39,856 nucleotides of DNA from Symploca sp. SIO2E9 (GTDB lineage: Bacteria > Cyanobacteriota > Cyanobacteriia > Cyanobacteriales > Coleofasciculaceae). Location: positions 1-39,856 of the forward strand of contig JAAHGS010000049.1 in assembly GCA_010692645.1 (NCBI GenBank), in the 5' to 3' direction. The notes beneath the pieces are model-generated. The model was not told where the DNA came from. It made no database searches and was given only the letters and a program-made list of their open reading frames with translations. Below are positions 6,984-15,265 of the stretch, piece after piece; position 1 is the first letter of the stretch, and every line of letters starts with the position of its first letter. Both the position numbers and the translations under genes were made by a program.

Positions 6984-7097
6984 TATAGCAACGGACATAT
7001 CAGTTAGGACATTCTATTTTGATTCAAAGGGAGCAGGGAGCAGGGAGTAGGGAGTAGGAAACAAGGAAGTGTCCTAATCATAGTGGCGACGGCTATA
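6984..7097. repeat. MITE-like element with TATAGC ends and TTAGGACA subterminal repeats
   Basis: About 114 bp. The left end is TATAGCAACGGACATATCAG followed by TTAGGACATTC. The inverted right end is TATAGCCGTCGCCACTATGA followed by TTAGGACACTTC. The core is a GGGAGCA/GGGAGTA heptamer run (about 7029-7056). The outermost bases and the core match family A, but the subterminal sequence differs, so it looks like a sister family. It lies in the 627-bp gap upstream of the secreted-protein gene. The rest of that gap (7098-7493) shows nothing recognisable. Confidence 0.6.
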
Positions 7098-7493
7098 GCT
7101 GGAGAAGTTCACTTTAAATTACTTCATACTGTAAACAGTAATTAACCAAAAATGTAAAGTTAAATTTCATCTGCTTGTATTTTTAGTTGAAGGTGGTAAA
7201 TTAGGAATTGAAGCGAAGAAGCTTCTCGGACAGATACTATCAGATCAACCAATCAGGTCAACCTAATTTATGAGATAGGAGGGTAGAGAAAACTGTTTAA
7301 TCTAGCATCTGTCTCCATAACTAATAGCAGCACCCATCTAGAAGACTGATATTTCCTATGCTAGTAAATGGGGAGCAATGTAACTGAAGGGTCTAATTCA
7401 GTGCAGCTCTGTTTATGAAATGCTAAATTCAGGAAATCACTCAGTGAGGCTAAGCTTGGGTGCTGCTGTTGTTTTAAGAATTTAGTGATTTGA

Positions 7494-7895
7494 TCATGCT
7501 TCCGAATCAAAGCGATAGACAATATCCGCAAACGAGTCTGTGGCGAATGCATAGAGGAACTGGAGTGGTTTGCTATCAGTGTTCCTCAGACTGTGTAGGG
7601 CATTCCCTGGGATATATATAGCAGTACCCGCTTTGACCAAATGTTCCTTCTCCCCCAAGAACATAACTCCAGTTCCTTCTAAGATATAGTAAACTTCAGA
7701 CTGAGCGTGTTGATGAGGATGGAGAACTCCACCTGGAGGAATAACCGCTAATCCTAAAGTTAAATCTTGACTAGCAGTGCAATTGCTACTAATTAGAGTT
7801 TTCCAGGATACATTGCCTCGCTCTATCTCCTGTTGAGGTAACCATGTTTCCCAATTCAAAGCATCAGTGTGAACAATGCCACTGTCCTGATTCAT
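7494..7895 (-). CDS. Cupin domain-containing protein
   Basis: A single-domain cupin of about 133 residues. Motif 1 is H59-P-H61-Q-H63-x3-E67 followed by YYILEGTG. Motif 2 is PGNALHSLRN with H101. These residues normally bind one metal ion. Small cupins include isomerases, dioxygenases and lyases, and nothing here picks a substrate. The ATG at 7895 is chosen because AGGA lies six bases before it. Earlier in-frame ATGs at 7985 and 8000 would add a tail that does not resemble a cupin. The neighbours are not obviously related. Confidence 0.82.
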   Translation of the reverse strand: MNQDSGIVHTDALNWETWLPQQEIERGNVSWKTLISSNCTASQDLTLGLAVIPPGGVLHPHQHAQSEVYYILEGTGVMFLGEKEHLVKAGTAIYIPGNALHSLRNTDSKPLQFLYAFATDSFADIVYRFDSEA

Positions 7896-8136
7896 TTGAG
7901 TTCCTAGCGTAGAATACCGTTGATTAACCCTATCCTTCTTTAAGGTGGGGAGGAGATGCGCAGCATTTTCCAATGCGCGAAACATTATCGAATGTAGCAC
8001 GCCTCTATTGTAGAATAAAATAGAAAGATAGCGAGGAAAATCGGCAGGGGTAAAGGGTGGAAGGAATCGACTTCAAGCCATGTAGTAGGTTAGGGAGTGT
8101 CAATGATTAACTTGAGCAAAAATACAGTTATAGACA

Positions 8137-8883
8137 ATGGCTCAACTTCCCAATACTCTAGAAGAAGCGATCGCCCAAGCTAAAGAAGCTACTCAAGCTG
8201 CTCTCAATGATGGTTATACCAGAGTGCAAGTGGAGTTAGTCTTCCCAGAAATTGCCCTGCAAGCCCAGTCTATCTCACAGGAATTTATTCCCATCTTGGA
8301 AGAGTATGGTTCTGGTTTGAAACTTTTCTTTCCTGATACTGGTGCTGCCGCCCTGGCGCGTCGGGATTGGGGCGAGACAGTATATAAAGTTAGCGATATT
8401 GGCACTAGTCGCTCTCCAGTAGAAACTAGAATTAAGCCAGAAGACAAGGCCTTCTTGATAGTTTCCCCTTCAGCGGTAGAGGTTGCTCAAGTGGAGAAGT
8501 TATGCAATCTTGCTGGTGATCGTCCCTGTGTATTGCTCAATCCCCAAATGGAGGATATCTCAGTTGTCGGTATTGGTTACGCGGCACGTCAGTTACGCGA
8601 TCGCTTCCTGAGTACGCTAGAATCTTGTTACTACCTCAAACCACTTGCCGGTGCAGCTCTCAGGCGTTTTTATCCTGGTTCTTGGGAAGTTTGGTTAGAA
8701 ACTGAAGAGGAATATCAATTAATTGCCCAACAACCCAACAAACCTACAGGAGAAGTTCTTGACCAAATCATTCTCAAGGCTACCAGCCCTGGAAGCGATG
8801 CTGTCCAAACTTCAGCAGTTGCGCCCCAAAAAACTGGGCTTTTTAACAGTATCGGGCGCTTTTTAAAGGCATTGAGTAGCTAG
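8137..8883 (+). CDS. DUF1995 family protein
   Basis: About 248 residues, matching the DUF1995 family shared by cyanobacteria and chloroplasts. A plant member, LPA3, is linked to photosystem II assembly. Landmarks include LPNTLEEAIAQAKEATQAAL at the start, RVQVELVFPEI, LIVSPSAVEVAQVEKL, a CVLLNPQMED segment, and YYLKPLAGAALRRFYPGSWE near the end. It is probably soluble, with no signal peptide or membrane helix. The last 35 residues are a Ser/Ala-rich linker plus a short amphipathic helix (TGLFNSIGRFLKALSS). The plant role is known for relatives only. Its transfer here is inference. Confidence 0.85.
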   Translation: MAQLPNTLEEAIAQAKEATQAALNDGYTRVQVELVFPEIALQAQSISQEFIPILEEYGSGLKLFFPDTGAAALARRDWGETVYKVSDIGTSRSPVETRIKPEDKAFLIVSPSAVEVAQVEKLCNLAGDRPCVLLNPQMEDISVVGIGYAARQLRDRFLSTLESCYYLKPLAGAALRRFYPGSWEVWLETEEEYQLIAQQPNKPTGEVLDQIILKATSPGSDAVQTSAVAPQKTGLFNSIGRFLKALSS

Positions 8884-8925
8884 TTCTTGAAGCATGAGCA
8901 ATGAACCATGAATCATGAACTACTT

Positions 8926-8954
8926 TAATAGAACTTGTGTTTGTTGTTCTATTA
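8926..8954 (+). terminator. Hairpin after the DUF1995 gene
   Basis: A perfect 9-bp stem (TAATAGAAC with GTTCTATTA, loop of 11) begins 43 bp after the stop codon. The stem is AT-rich and no T run follows, so this is only a candidate. Confidence 0.35.
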
Positions 8955-8987
8955 GAACCTTCCCTCTTCTAGTAAGATGGAAAGAAA

Positions 8988-9088
8988 TATAGCAATCCTA
9001 TTTGATTTACGAACACCTGGCTGCTACACCCCTGTATTAGCGAGATTTTGGCTCTCTCGGTGTTTAGATCTCATTTAGGATTGCTATA
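8988..9088. repeat. MITE-like element with TATAGCAATCCTA ends
   Basis: About 101 bp with good terminal inverted repeats: TATAGCAATCCTATTTGAT on the left and, inverted, TATAGCAATCCTAAATGAGA on the right. It lacks the heptamer core of the other TATAGC elements. It lies between the convergent DUF1995 and DUF2780 genes and could act as a terminator for both. Confidence 0.65.
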
Positions 9089-9125
9089 GAACTATCAACT
9101 ATGAACCAAGATGATCGAAAGAATG

Positions 9126-9509
9126 TCAACTCAAGATATTTTCCAAAAGACTTGTAACTTCATCCCCTCCTTGATTTTGAAGGTAGGAGAGGATAATAGG
9201 TACAAATTGACCTACCATTCCACCATCCAATCCTAGTTGGGAAAAACCCCCTGCCAAACTAACAAGATTTCCTATACCAGCAGCTTCGCCTCCCATAGCT
9301 GAAGCTAATCCTCCTAACGCGCCTAGCATACCTCCAGCTTGGGGAGCCTCTTGGAGCATATCACCTATGCCTGGAACATACTGGGCTACTGTGGAAAAAG
9401 TATCTTCTCCCAGCTTCTCCTTTGCCAACTGGAAAATGAGCCCTGCTCCTCCCATTGCTTGTGATTCCTGCACGCCAAGATTTTGGGTCAACAGTTGAAT
9501 TAGTTCCAT
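9126..9509 (-). CDS. DUF2780 family protein (VcgC/VcgE-like)
   Basis: About 127 residues, Gly/Ala-rich, with the layout of DUF2780 proteins: an N-terminal helix LIQLLTQNLGVQESQAMGGA, then LGEDTFSTVAQYVPGIGDML, a Gly/Ala-rich hinge (AGGMLGALGGLASAMGGEAAG), and a C-terminal helix with VGQFVPIILSYLQNQGG. The role is unknown. There is no signal peptide. A weak Shine-Dalgarno (AAGGGG) precedes the ATG. Confidence 0.75.
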   Translation of the reverse strand: MELIQLLTQNLGVQESQAMGGAGLIFQLAKEKLGEDTFSTVAQYVPGIGDMLQEAPQAGGMLGALGGLASAMGGEAAGIGNLVSLAGGFSQLGLDGGMVGQFVPIILSYLQNQGGDEVTSLLENILS

Positions 9510-9720
9510 AAGTATCCCCTTGAGTTTTTTTGATTTTATCTGTCAACGAGAATATCGTAATCTAATGCGCATTTAATACCAAGTTGCTCCTTAAAGAGAT
9601 AAACTGTCGTGTATCTAAATAGCACTTTAGACCGTTTCCAGAAATGCTCCGAGGCTCTGAGTCAGGAGGAAGAAGGATAGGGAAGTGTGGGAGGTGTGGG
9701 AGGATTTTTGTATACAGTCA
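9510..9720. other. Intergenic region
   Basis: No coding signal. A purine-rich run (GGAGGAAGAAGGATAGGGAA, then GTGTGGGAGG units) near 9667-9705 is the only notable feature. Confidence 0.45.
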
Positions 9721-9960
9721 TTATCCCCTTGTTTTCCCTCTCTCCCCTCTTTCACCACTCCTCTGCTCCCAGAGTTCCTCTGCATGAAGCAGTTGTTGAT
9801 CTAGACTAAAAGCAACCGATGTTGCTGCCCTAATGCTATGGTCATAAGTAATCAGAATGCAATTCAATTTCCCCCTGGTGACCTGTGGAGTGATTAGCCA
9901 CCCCTTACACTCTTGAATTTAAAGGTTTTCGCCTCGATGCCTTGTCGTACACTTGCCACC
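9721..9960 (-). pseudogene. Frameshifted remnant of an unidentified gene
   Basis: On the minus strand one frame reads a short protein-like piece (KVLVASVRQGIEAKTFKFK) that hits a stop. From about the same point a shifted frame continues as QECKGWLITPQVTRGKLN, CILITYDHSIRAATSVAF and SLDQQLLHAEELW before falling into repeat-coded Gly/Arg/Glu. Read together, the two pieces look like one continuous protein with a single frameshift and a lost start. I do not recognise the family. It lies directly downstream of the two-gene unit at 9987-14675, on the same strand. Confidence 0.4.
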
Positions 9961-9986
9961 AGTACCTTCGCTAGTTTAGACCCAGA

Positions 9987-11306
9987 TTAGATAACTTTGC
10001 TGTTGACAATGCTTAATAATCTTAAAAATTCATTAATATCCTTAGAATTAGTAAAAGTTTTATTGGAGAATACTGATCTATAAGATATTATTTTTGTTTT
10101 CGCTCCTGTTTTTTCATTGGTCTCACTTTTAACTGAATCTATCATGAAAAACTCACGGCTTGTAAATTCAGGAGATGGATGTTGGAAGCTTATAAAAGGA
10201 TGAAGGGAAAGAAATTCGTTTTTCCAATTAGCCAGATATACTTTGTTTTCAAATAAGTTAACTTGAGAAGCAAATGAATTACGATTTGAGGGAATAGTAG
10301 AACTCATTAAGCTATTTGTGTCATATTTATACCATGGTGTGTATTCATTTAAATTTTCATGATATTTAAGCCATAGATTACGCTTATCTTCATCAATTTG
10401 GGTATTTTCTATAATCAGTAAAGGATAACGGGAAAGAAAACATAATCTATCTTTAAACTGATTAAATCTCGGTCTAATTTTATCTGCAAGCGATGCTCTA
10501 AAACTTGGTTCATAAGTATTTAAACTATGTCCATACTGATTGCGCAAGCAAAGAAAATAATCAAAATATTCTATAGTTTCATTGAAAAAAAAATCTTTGA
10601 TTTCCGGCACGAATAAATTTTTATTTACTTCTTTATTTAATTTAACTAATATTTTTAATGCTCTCAACCAACCTCCAAGGGTATAATTCCCAAAATCTAT
10701 TTTTTGTTCGATACTTCCAATTTTTCGGTAGGCTATGTCTGCGAAGAGAATTGCAGTAAGATATCTTATACTAATTTCAACAAAATTCAGCATTTTGAGA
10801 ATCTTTTCACTATCGGAAGCTACCTCAATTAAATGAAGTAAATAAGCTAATGGATAAGGCAAAGGTTTTTCTTTAACCCAATCAACTATGGAATTATACT
10901 TAGTATAAAGTTCAAAGGAATCTTCTTTTTTTCCACAGAAATCAAAACCAAACCCTAGATTTCTTATATTATCACGAAATTCATAAAAATATTGCTCGTT
11001 ATATTGAGATCTAAGTAAAATATAAAGAGAACGATGACTGTATTCAGATAGTTGCTCAATAATCTCTGAGGCATATTTTACAGAACTATTTTTATCTTGA
11101 GGATTTTCTGCAAGTTTATAATCTAAAATGATTGCGTCAATAGGATGATGTTCAATAAGATCTATAGCTTCATCTAGATTACTAGCAGTTAATAATTGGA
11201 GTTCTTGGTGTTCTACTTTCTCGGCAAGATTACACATCTTATTATAAATATCATCCCTATGAAATTTCTCATCCTCTACAATAAGAATTGTTAATTTTAA
11301 AGTCAT
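9987..11306 (-). CDS. Response-regulator receiver fused to a HEPN-like putative RNase domain
   Basis: A 439-residue protein. Residues 4-145 form a receiver (REC) domain: acidic pocket E11-D12-E13, likely phospho-acceptor D62 in AIILDYKL, and a lysine (126 or 127) in FCGKKE. Residues about 150-295 are all helical and carry R255-N256-x3-H260 (CLRNQYGHSLN), the R-x4-6-H signature of HEPN RNases, preceded by long helices (KMLNFVEISIRYLTAILFAD, GGWLRALKILVKL). The C-terminal 140 residues look beta-rich, with no known motif. The usual DNA-binding output domain is absent. The ATG directly follows the stop codon of the ATPase/kinase gene, so translation is probably coupled and that kinase domain is the natural phosphodonor. 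Expected role: an effector switched by phosphorylation, perhaps cutting RNA during stress or phage attack. The receiver is clear. HEPN is a motif-based call, and the RNase role is inference. Confidence 0.8.
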   Translation of the reverse strand: MTLKLTILIVEDEKFHRDDIYNKMCNLAEKVEHQELQLLTASNLDEAIDLIEHHPIDAIILDYKLAENPQDKNSSVKYASEIIEQLSEYSHRSLYILLRSQYNEQYFYEFRDNIRNLGFGFDFCGKKEDSFELYTKYNSIVDWVKEKPLPYPLAYLLHLIEVASDSEKILKMLNFVEISIRYLTAILFADIAYRKIGSIEQKIDFGNYTLGGWLRALKILVKLNKEVNKNLFVPEIKDFFFNETIEYFDYFLCLRNQYGHSLNTYEPSFRASLADKIRPRFNQFKDRLCFLSRYPLLIIENTQIDEDKRNLWLKYHENLNEYTPWYKYDTNSLMSSTIPSNRNSFASQVNLFENKVYLANWKNEFLSLHPFISFQHPSPEFTSREFFMIDSVKSETNEKTGAKTKIISYRSVFSNKTFTNSKDINEFLRLLSIVNSKVI

Positions 11307-14300
11307 TTACAAATCCACCTTCTGTTCAGTTAACCTTTTAAAGGTCATTATTTGTACGGTGCCGCTATTTCGACCCTGGTAAATAGTTCTATTGAAATCT
11401 ACAAAAATTTTTGCTTCATTTTTAGCCATCAAATTAGCAATATTCATGCATCCTTTCCCATGTTTTTTAGGAACTTTCTCTTTACTAGAAAATGACCTTT
11501 TATATATTAAATTTTTGTGATTATCAGAAATCCCAATACCATTGTCTATTAATTCTATTGTTAATGATGAAGGATTATTTTCAGCTAATTTAACTGTAAT
11601 GCATCCTTTATAATCATAAAATTTAACTTTCTTTCTTTCTTTTTTTGCCTTGTCAATAGCATCTATTGAATTATCAAAAATATTTCGGAAAATAATTTTA
11701 ATTTGGTTATCATCTGCATATATCTCAATATTTTTTAAATTTTCATCTATAGAAAAATCTATATTTTTATGTAAACGAGTTTGCCTCATATTAGATAAAA
11801 TACTATACAAATTTATATTCTTAAAGTTAGCCTCTCTAATCATAGCGTCGTAGTTATCCAGTATTTCCAAAGTTTCATTTCTTTGTCCTTCAAATTGAAT
11901 GAGGACTTTTTTAAAGTCTGATGATATTCGTTCTATTTCTATTTGTAGCTCATCAAAATTACTTTCTAAAAATTTAAAAAATTCTTTATGCCAGTAAAAC
12001 AAGATATCTATAGCCTCACTACTTGGAGTTTTTAAAGAGGATTTATTATGACTAATGAATCGATTGGAAAATCTATTTTTCATGCTGTGATATATATATT
12101 TTAAATATTTAGTAAAGTAAACTCTAGGTTGAATAAAATCTTTTATGGTTTCAATATAAACTAAATTTTGTTGCCTTTCTAAGAATGAATTTTTAAAGTT
12201 TGATAATTTTTTCAGAATAATATTTTGTAATTTTTCAAGATTGTTATTGCTAGGTCTATTAACATTTTTTAGGTCATGGTGCAGATTTTCATAAATGGCT
12301 GTTTGAGATGGTTCGTATTGAATTAAATTTCGTATATCGGCAATGATATTGGAGATACTAGTATCTCCAATAAAATTAAGCTCTTTATTCATCTCTTGAA
12401 AAAATTCAAAGTCTTGAAAAAATCTAAACTGTATTTTTAATGCATCTAATCCCTGTTCTAGTATTTCAAACACAGATTCAACAATTTGTGGATTTTTGAG
12501 CGTTCCAAAATGAAGTATTCCACCAAACTCTGTCGGGTCTTTCATTACGAAAACACAGTGTCCCAAATCTTTTAATCCTAGAACTAAGGCAGAATTATGA
12601 GTGACAAAGGTAGTATAGATACCTTTTTTTGTTACTTCTTCAATAGTAGGAATAAGAATTTTTGCAATTGCAGCATTATCTAAATTATCTTCTGGTTGAT
12701 CGATAACAATCATCTCTGCTTCAGTCATTATCGATAAAATCGTTATAATTATTCCTGTTTTTTGACCATAAGACAACTTTTTGAAAGGTCTATAAATATT
12801 GCCCTGTCTAAGTTCAATATCTACAGAAAAATCAATAAATTGATCTATAGTATTAGGATTTTTTTCATCAACAGTATCTGTAATTTTGCTGAGCTTGTTC
12901 ATCATAAATCCAATTGAAGCTTTATAAGATCTTAAAGTTTTTAAATAATCATCCAAATCTTGATTGTGTATCAATTCATTATAATTATGAATAATATCTT
13001 TTGATAATTCTTCATATCTTATAGAATCATTTTCTAAATTAGATGTATGATTGGTATTGTCTTTCGTGCTATAGGTGAATTGAATCTCTTGCTCTTTAAT
13101 AAAACTTAATTTGTTTTTTATTAGATCACAGTATTTTCTTTTCTCTTCTATGAAATTAGACTGCTTGTTTAAAAAACTCTTTAATGCCCTATTAAGGCTT
13201 TGAATAGCCTTATTCCATATGTACAAACCATCTATTTCTGTGGCTATTTCATAAACTATTGATAAGCGTTTTTCTAAAATTTCTAATATCTCATCTACAG
13301 AAGATTTTCTAGTAATGTCATTTTGTGCTTTTATAGTATGAATTTTTCTTTGAAGAGATTCATAAATAAAGCCAAGGTATAAAACATCTAACCCTGTTGA
13401 TTTTGACTTCATTAAATCCAACAAAGAATTTTGGGTTAGTGGTATTCTTTCTCGATTAGATTTTTTCAAGTCGTCTTCAATTTTGTTAAGTACCTGTATA
13501 GTTTTTGTACTATCATTTAATAATTGTTTGAGGCTTTTAATATCTTCTTTCTTCTTTAAGAGCCATTCTTCTATGTCTTGTTTGTCTAGTTCTAATTTAA
13601 TAAAAACTTCTTCTTTTTCATTGAATTTAAATTGATTTGATGAATCTTTATTTGTTTTCGTTCTTTTTTTTAGATTTTGATAATCTTGAACTAACTGTTT
13701 TAAAAAATCAAATAACTCATCGTTTTTAGACTTAATTTCAGGATTCAATTCTTCTAAAACTTGATTTATAACTACATCATTTTGATGCTCGATAATATGC
13801 TGTATACGACCTTGATTAAAAACTAAAACATCAGGAAAAATTGATTCCAAATCTTCTTTTTCTGGTTTTATCCATCTATCCTGATTTCTTTCAAACAAAG
13901 ACCAGCTATGTTTTTCTGGATCTGCGTAAAATACATATAGTTTACGTGAGCTTTGGTTTTTATCGTAAAAATAACAAGCATATTTTTTAACACTTTTTTG
14001 CTTCAACATCTCCGCAGCTATAAAACTTCCAGAATTGTGAAAATCTTGTCTTGCTGTCGGAGCTATTTTTAATTTTGTGTTGCTTTCTGTTTCTATATTT
14101 AAGGAATTAACTATTAATGAGAGCAGATTTATGATAGTTGATTTTCCTGAACCACGGTCTCCAATGAAAATATTTATATTTGATTGAAGCGAAAGTACAA
14201 AAGGATCATTTTCATTTTCTCCTTGAAGAAAGCCTCCCAAAGAAACGATTCCTAATATAGGAATACCTGAATTTTCTCCAAGTGATGATGATTTCTCTAT

Positions 14301-14675
14301 TCTTTGATACCAGTCATCTAATAAATCGATTAAATCTTCTGGTTCATCATTTTCATAAACTAAAGGAGTTTTTCTGTGATTTTCATATATTAGTTTTTGC
14401 TTATGTTCTTCTTCAGTTTGCCTGAGCTTATGATTGTTTATTTCTGTTTCTTTTATTTTCTTTAATTTATTGCGGTTCTTACTTGTTAAAGGAATAACTT
14501 TATCTACAGATATTTGATTGTCTTTAAGTATTTTATCTATTTTTTTTCCTGTTACACCCAGTTCCTTCCCTAATTCAAAGAGAGGCTTGAATTTAAGCGT
14601 TTTGTAATTTTTTTCTACTTCAGAAGAGTCAGAAGAGTTATATTGTTGCTGGTTTCTTTGGCGTTTTCTAGACAT
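11307..14675 (-). CDS. TrlF-like ABC/SMC ATPase fused to a GHKL (histidine-kinase-type) ATPase
   Basis: About 1122 residues. Residues 27-75 (FKPLFELGKELGVTGKKIDK) resemble the IF2-N/helical DNA- or RNA-binding fold. Residues about 120-740 form an ABC-type ATPase: Walker A GDRGSGKST (172-180), signature LSYGQK (634-639), Walker B VIDQPEDNLD (657-666) and switch His 693. A long coiled-coil insertion separates the halves, as in SMC, RecN and TrlF-like proteins. After a helical linker, residues about 985-1115 are a GHKL domain: N-box RNIFDNSIDAI, G1 IDNGIGIS, F-box RSFSS and G2 HGKGCMN. No canonical H-box lies at the expected distance before the N-box. An HHDLKN at about 799-804 is the nearest look-alike. 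The ATG at 14675 is chosen because GAGGT lies five bases upstream. A start four codons earlier has poor spacing. The gene is AT-rich. Its stop touches the start of the receiver-HEPN gene. Likely role: sensing a nucleic-acid structure and signalling to that effector. Confidence 0.85.
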   Translation of the reverse strand: MSRKRQRNQQQYNSSDSSEVEKNYKTLKFKPLFELGKELGVTGKKIDKILKDNQISVDKVIPLTSKNRNKLKKIKETEINNHKLRQTEEEHKQKLIYENHRKTPLVYENDEPEDLIDLLDDWYQRIEKSSSLGENSGIPILGIVSLGGFLQGENENDPFVLSLQSNINIFIGDRGSGKSTIINLLSLIVNSLNIETESNTKLKIAPTARQDFHNSGSFIAAEMLKQKSVKKYACYFYDKNQSSRKLYVFYADPEKHSWSLFERNQDRWIKPEKEDLESIFPDVLVFNQGRIQHIIEHQNDVVINQVLEELNPEIKSKNDELFDFLKQLVQDYQNLKKRTKTNKDSSNQFKFNEKEEVFIKLELDKQDIEEWLLKKKEDIKSLKQLLNDSTKTIQVLNKIEDDLKKSNRERIPLTQNSLLDLMKSKSTGLDVLYLGFIYESLQRKIHTIKAQNDITRKSSVDEILEILEKRLSIVYEIATEIDGLYIWNKAIQSLNRALKSFLNKQSNFIEEKRKYCDLIKNKLSFIKEQEIQFTYSTKDNTNHTSNLENDSIRYEELSKDIIHNYNELIHNQDLDDYLKTLRSYKASIGFMMNKLSKITDTVDEKNPNTIDQFIDFSVDIELRQGNIYRPFKKLSYGQKTGIIITILSIMTEAEMIVIDQPEDNLDNAAIAKILIPTIEEVTKKGIYTTFVTHNSALVLGLKDLGHCVFVMKDPTEFGGILHFGTLKNPQIVESVFEILEQGLDALKIQFRFFQDFEFFQEMNKELNFIGDTSISNIIADIRNLIQYEPSQTAIYENLHHDLKNVNRPSNNNLEKLQNIILKKLSNFKNSFLERQQNLVYIETIKDFIQPRVYFTKYLKYIYHSMKNRFSNRFISHNKSSLKTPSSEAIDILFYWHKEFFKFLESNFDELQIEIERISSDFKKVLIQFEGQRNETLEILDNYDAMIREANFKNINLYSILSNMRQTRLHKNIDFSIDENLKNIEIYADDNQIKIIFRNIFDNSIDAIDKAKKERKKVKFYDYKGCITVKLAENNPSSLTIELIDNGIGISDNHKNLIYKRSFSSKEKVPKKHGKGCMNIANLMAKNEAKIFVDFNRTIYQGRNSGTVQIMTFKRLTEQKVDL

Positions 14676-14727
14676 TTCACACCTCATAGCTCCTGGGTTT
14701 GAGCCATAAATTATACTGTTGATTAAC

Positions 14728-14841
14728 TTAACATTGAAGCTTGGAACACTGTAAATACGCTAAATAATCCTTTAAATAATCAACAATTTTATTGGCTTCG
14801 CTCTTTCTTTTGTTAAGTTCGTTAATAGTATCAGCAAGCAC
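14728..14841 (-). CDS. Possible small ORF upstream of the ATPase/kinase gene
   Basis: A GTG-started frame of about 37 residues (beginning VLADTINELNKRKSEANK, ending AYLQCSKLQC) ends 52 bp before the ATPase gene, on the same strand. It is helical and charged with a Cys-containing tail. It looks protein-like, but no Shine-Dalgarno was confirmed. It might be a leader peptide, a small partner, or the tail of a decayed gene. Confidence 0.25.
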   Translation of the reverse strand: MLADTINELNKRKSEANKIVDYLKDYLAYLQCSKLQC

Positions 14842-15265
14842 ATCAAAACTTACAAGTGCTTAAAAACTCAGGTTAAGGCTATAACATAGTCACAGAAATA
14901 ACCTTAAACCTAGGTTTTAGCCCAATCGGTAGGAATCTTGTCTAGCAACTCTTACAAACCTAAAAGGTTTTAGCTGCAAAATCTACACCTCTTATATAAT
15001 TATAGTATATACCACCAAAAATTGAGTCAAACAAATACCTCAAATCCCCTCCCTGTAAGGCATCGAAGTAACTCAACGAAAAATATAGGGTTTTTGGGAT
15101 TTGACTAGTAGTGTCAATGAAAGTTTGAAAATACCCCTCAAACCTATACAGGATAATATTTAGGCTTTATTGACAAAGCTTGACCTATCTTTTTCTATAG
15201 AAAAAGCGTTATCTTTGTATATTCCAGCCTTTCCAGACTCCTTGTCACCCATGAAGCATTAAGCA
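14842..15265. other. Intergenic region upstream of the two-gene unit
   Basis: AT-rich with no convincing gene. The promoter of the unit presumably lies here. I see TATAATTATAGTATATACC near 14994-15012, which contains -10-like hexamers on both strands, but no confident -35 pairing. Confidence 0.4.

Noticed and set aside
9987-14687. Classifying the two-gene unit as a standard two-component regulator or as Detocs
   Set aside because: The kinase-type protein has an ABC/SMC ATPase and no standard sensor, the receiver has no DNA-binding domain, and neither the TPR-kinase nor the phosphorylase effector of Detocs is present.
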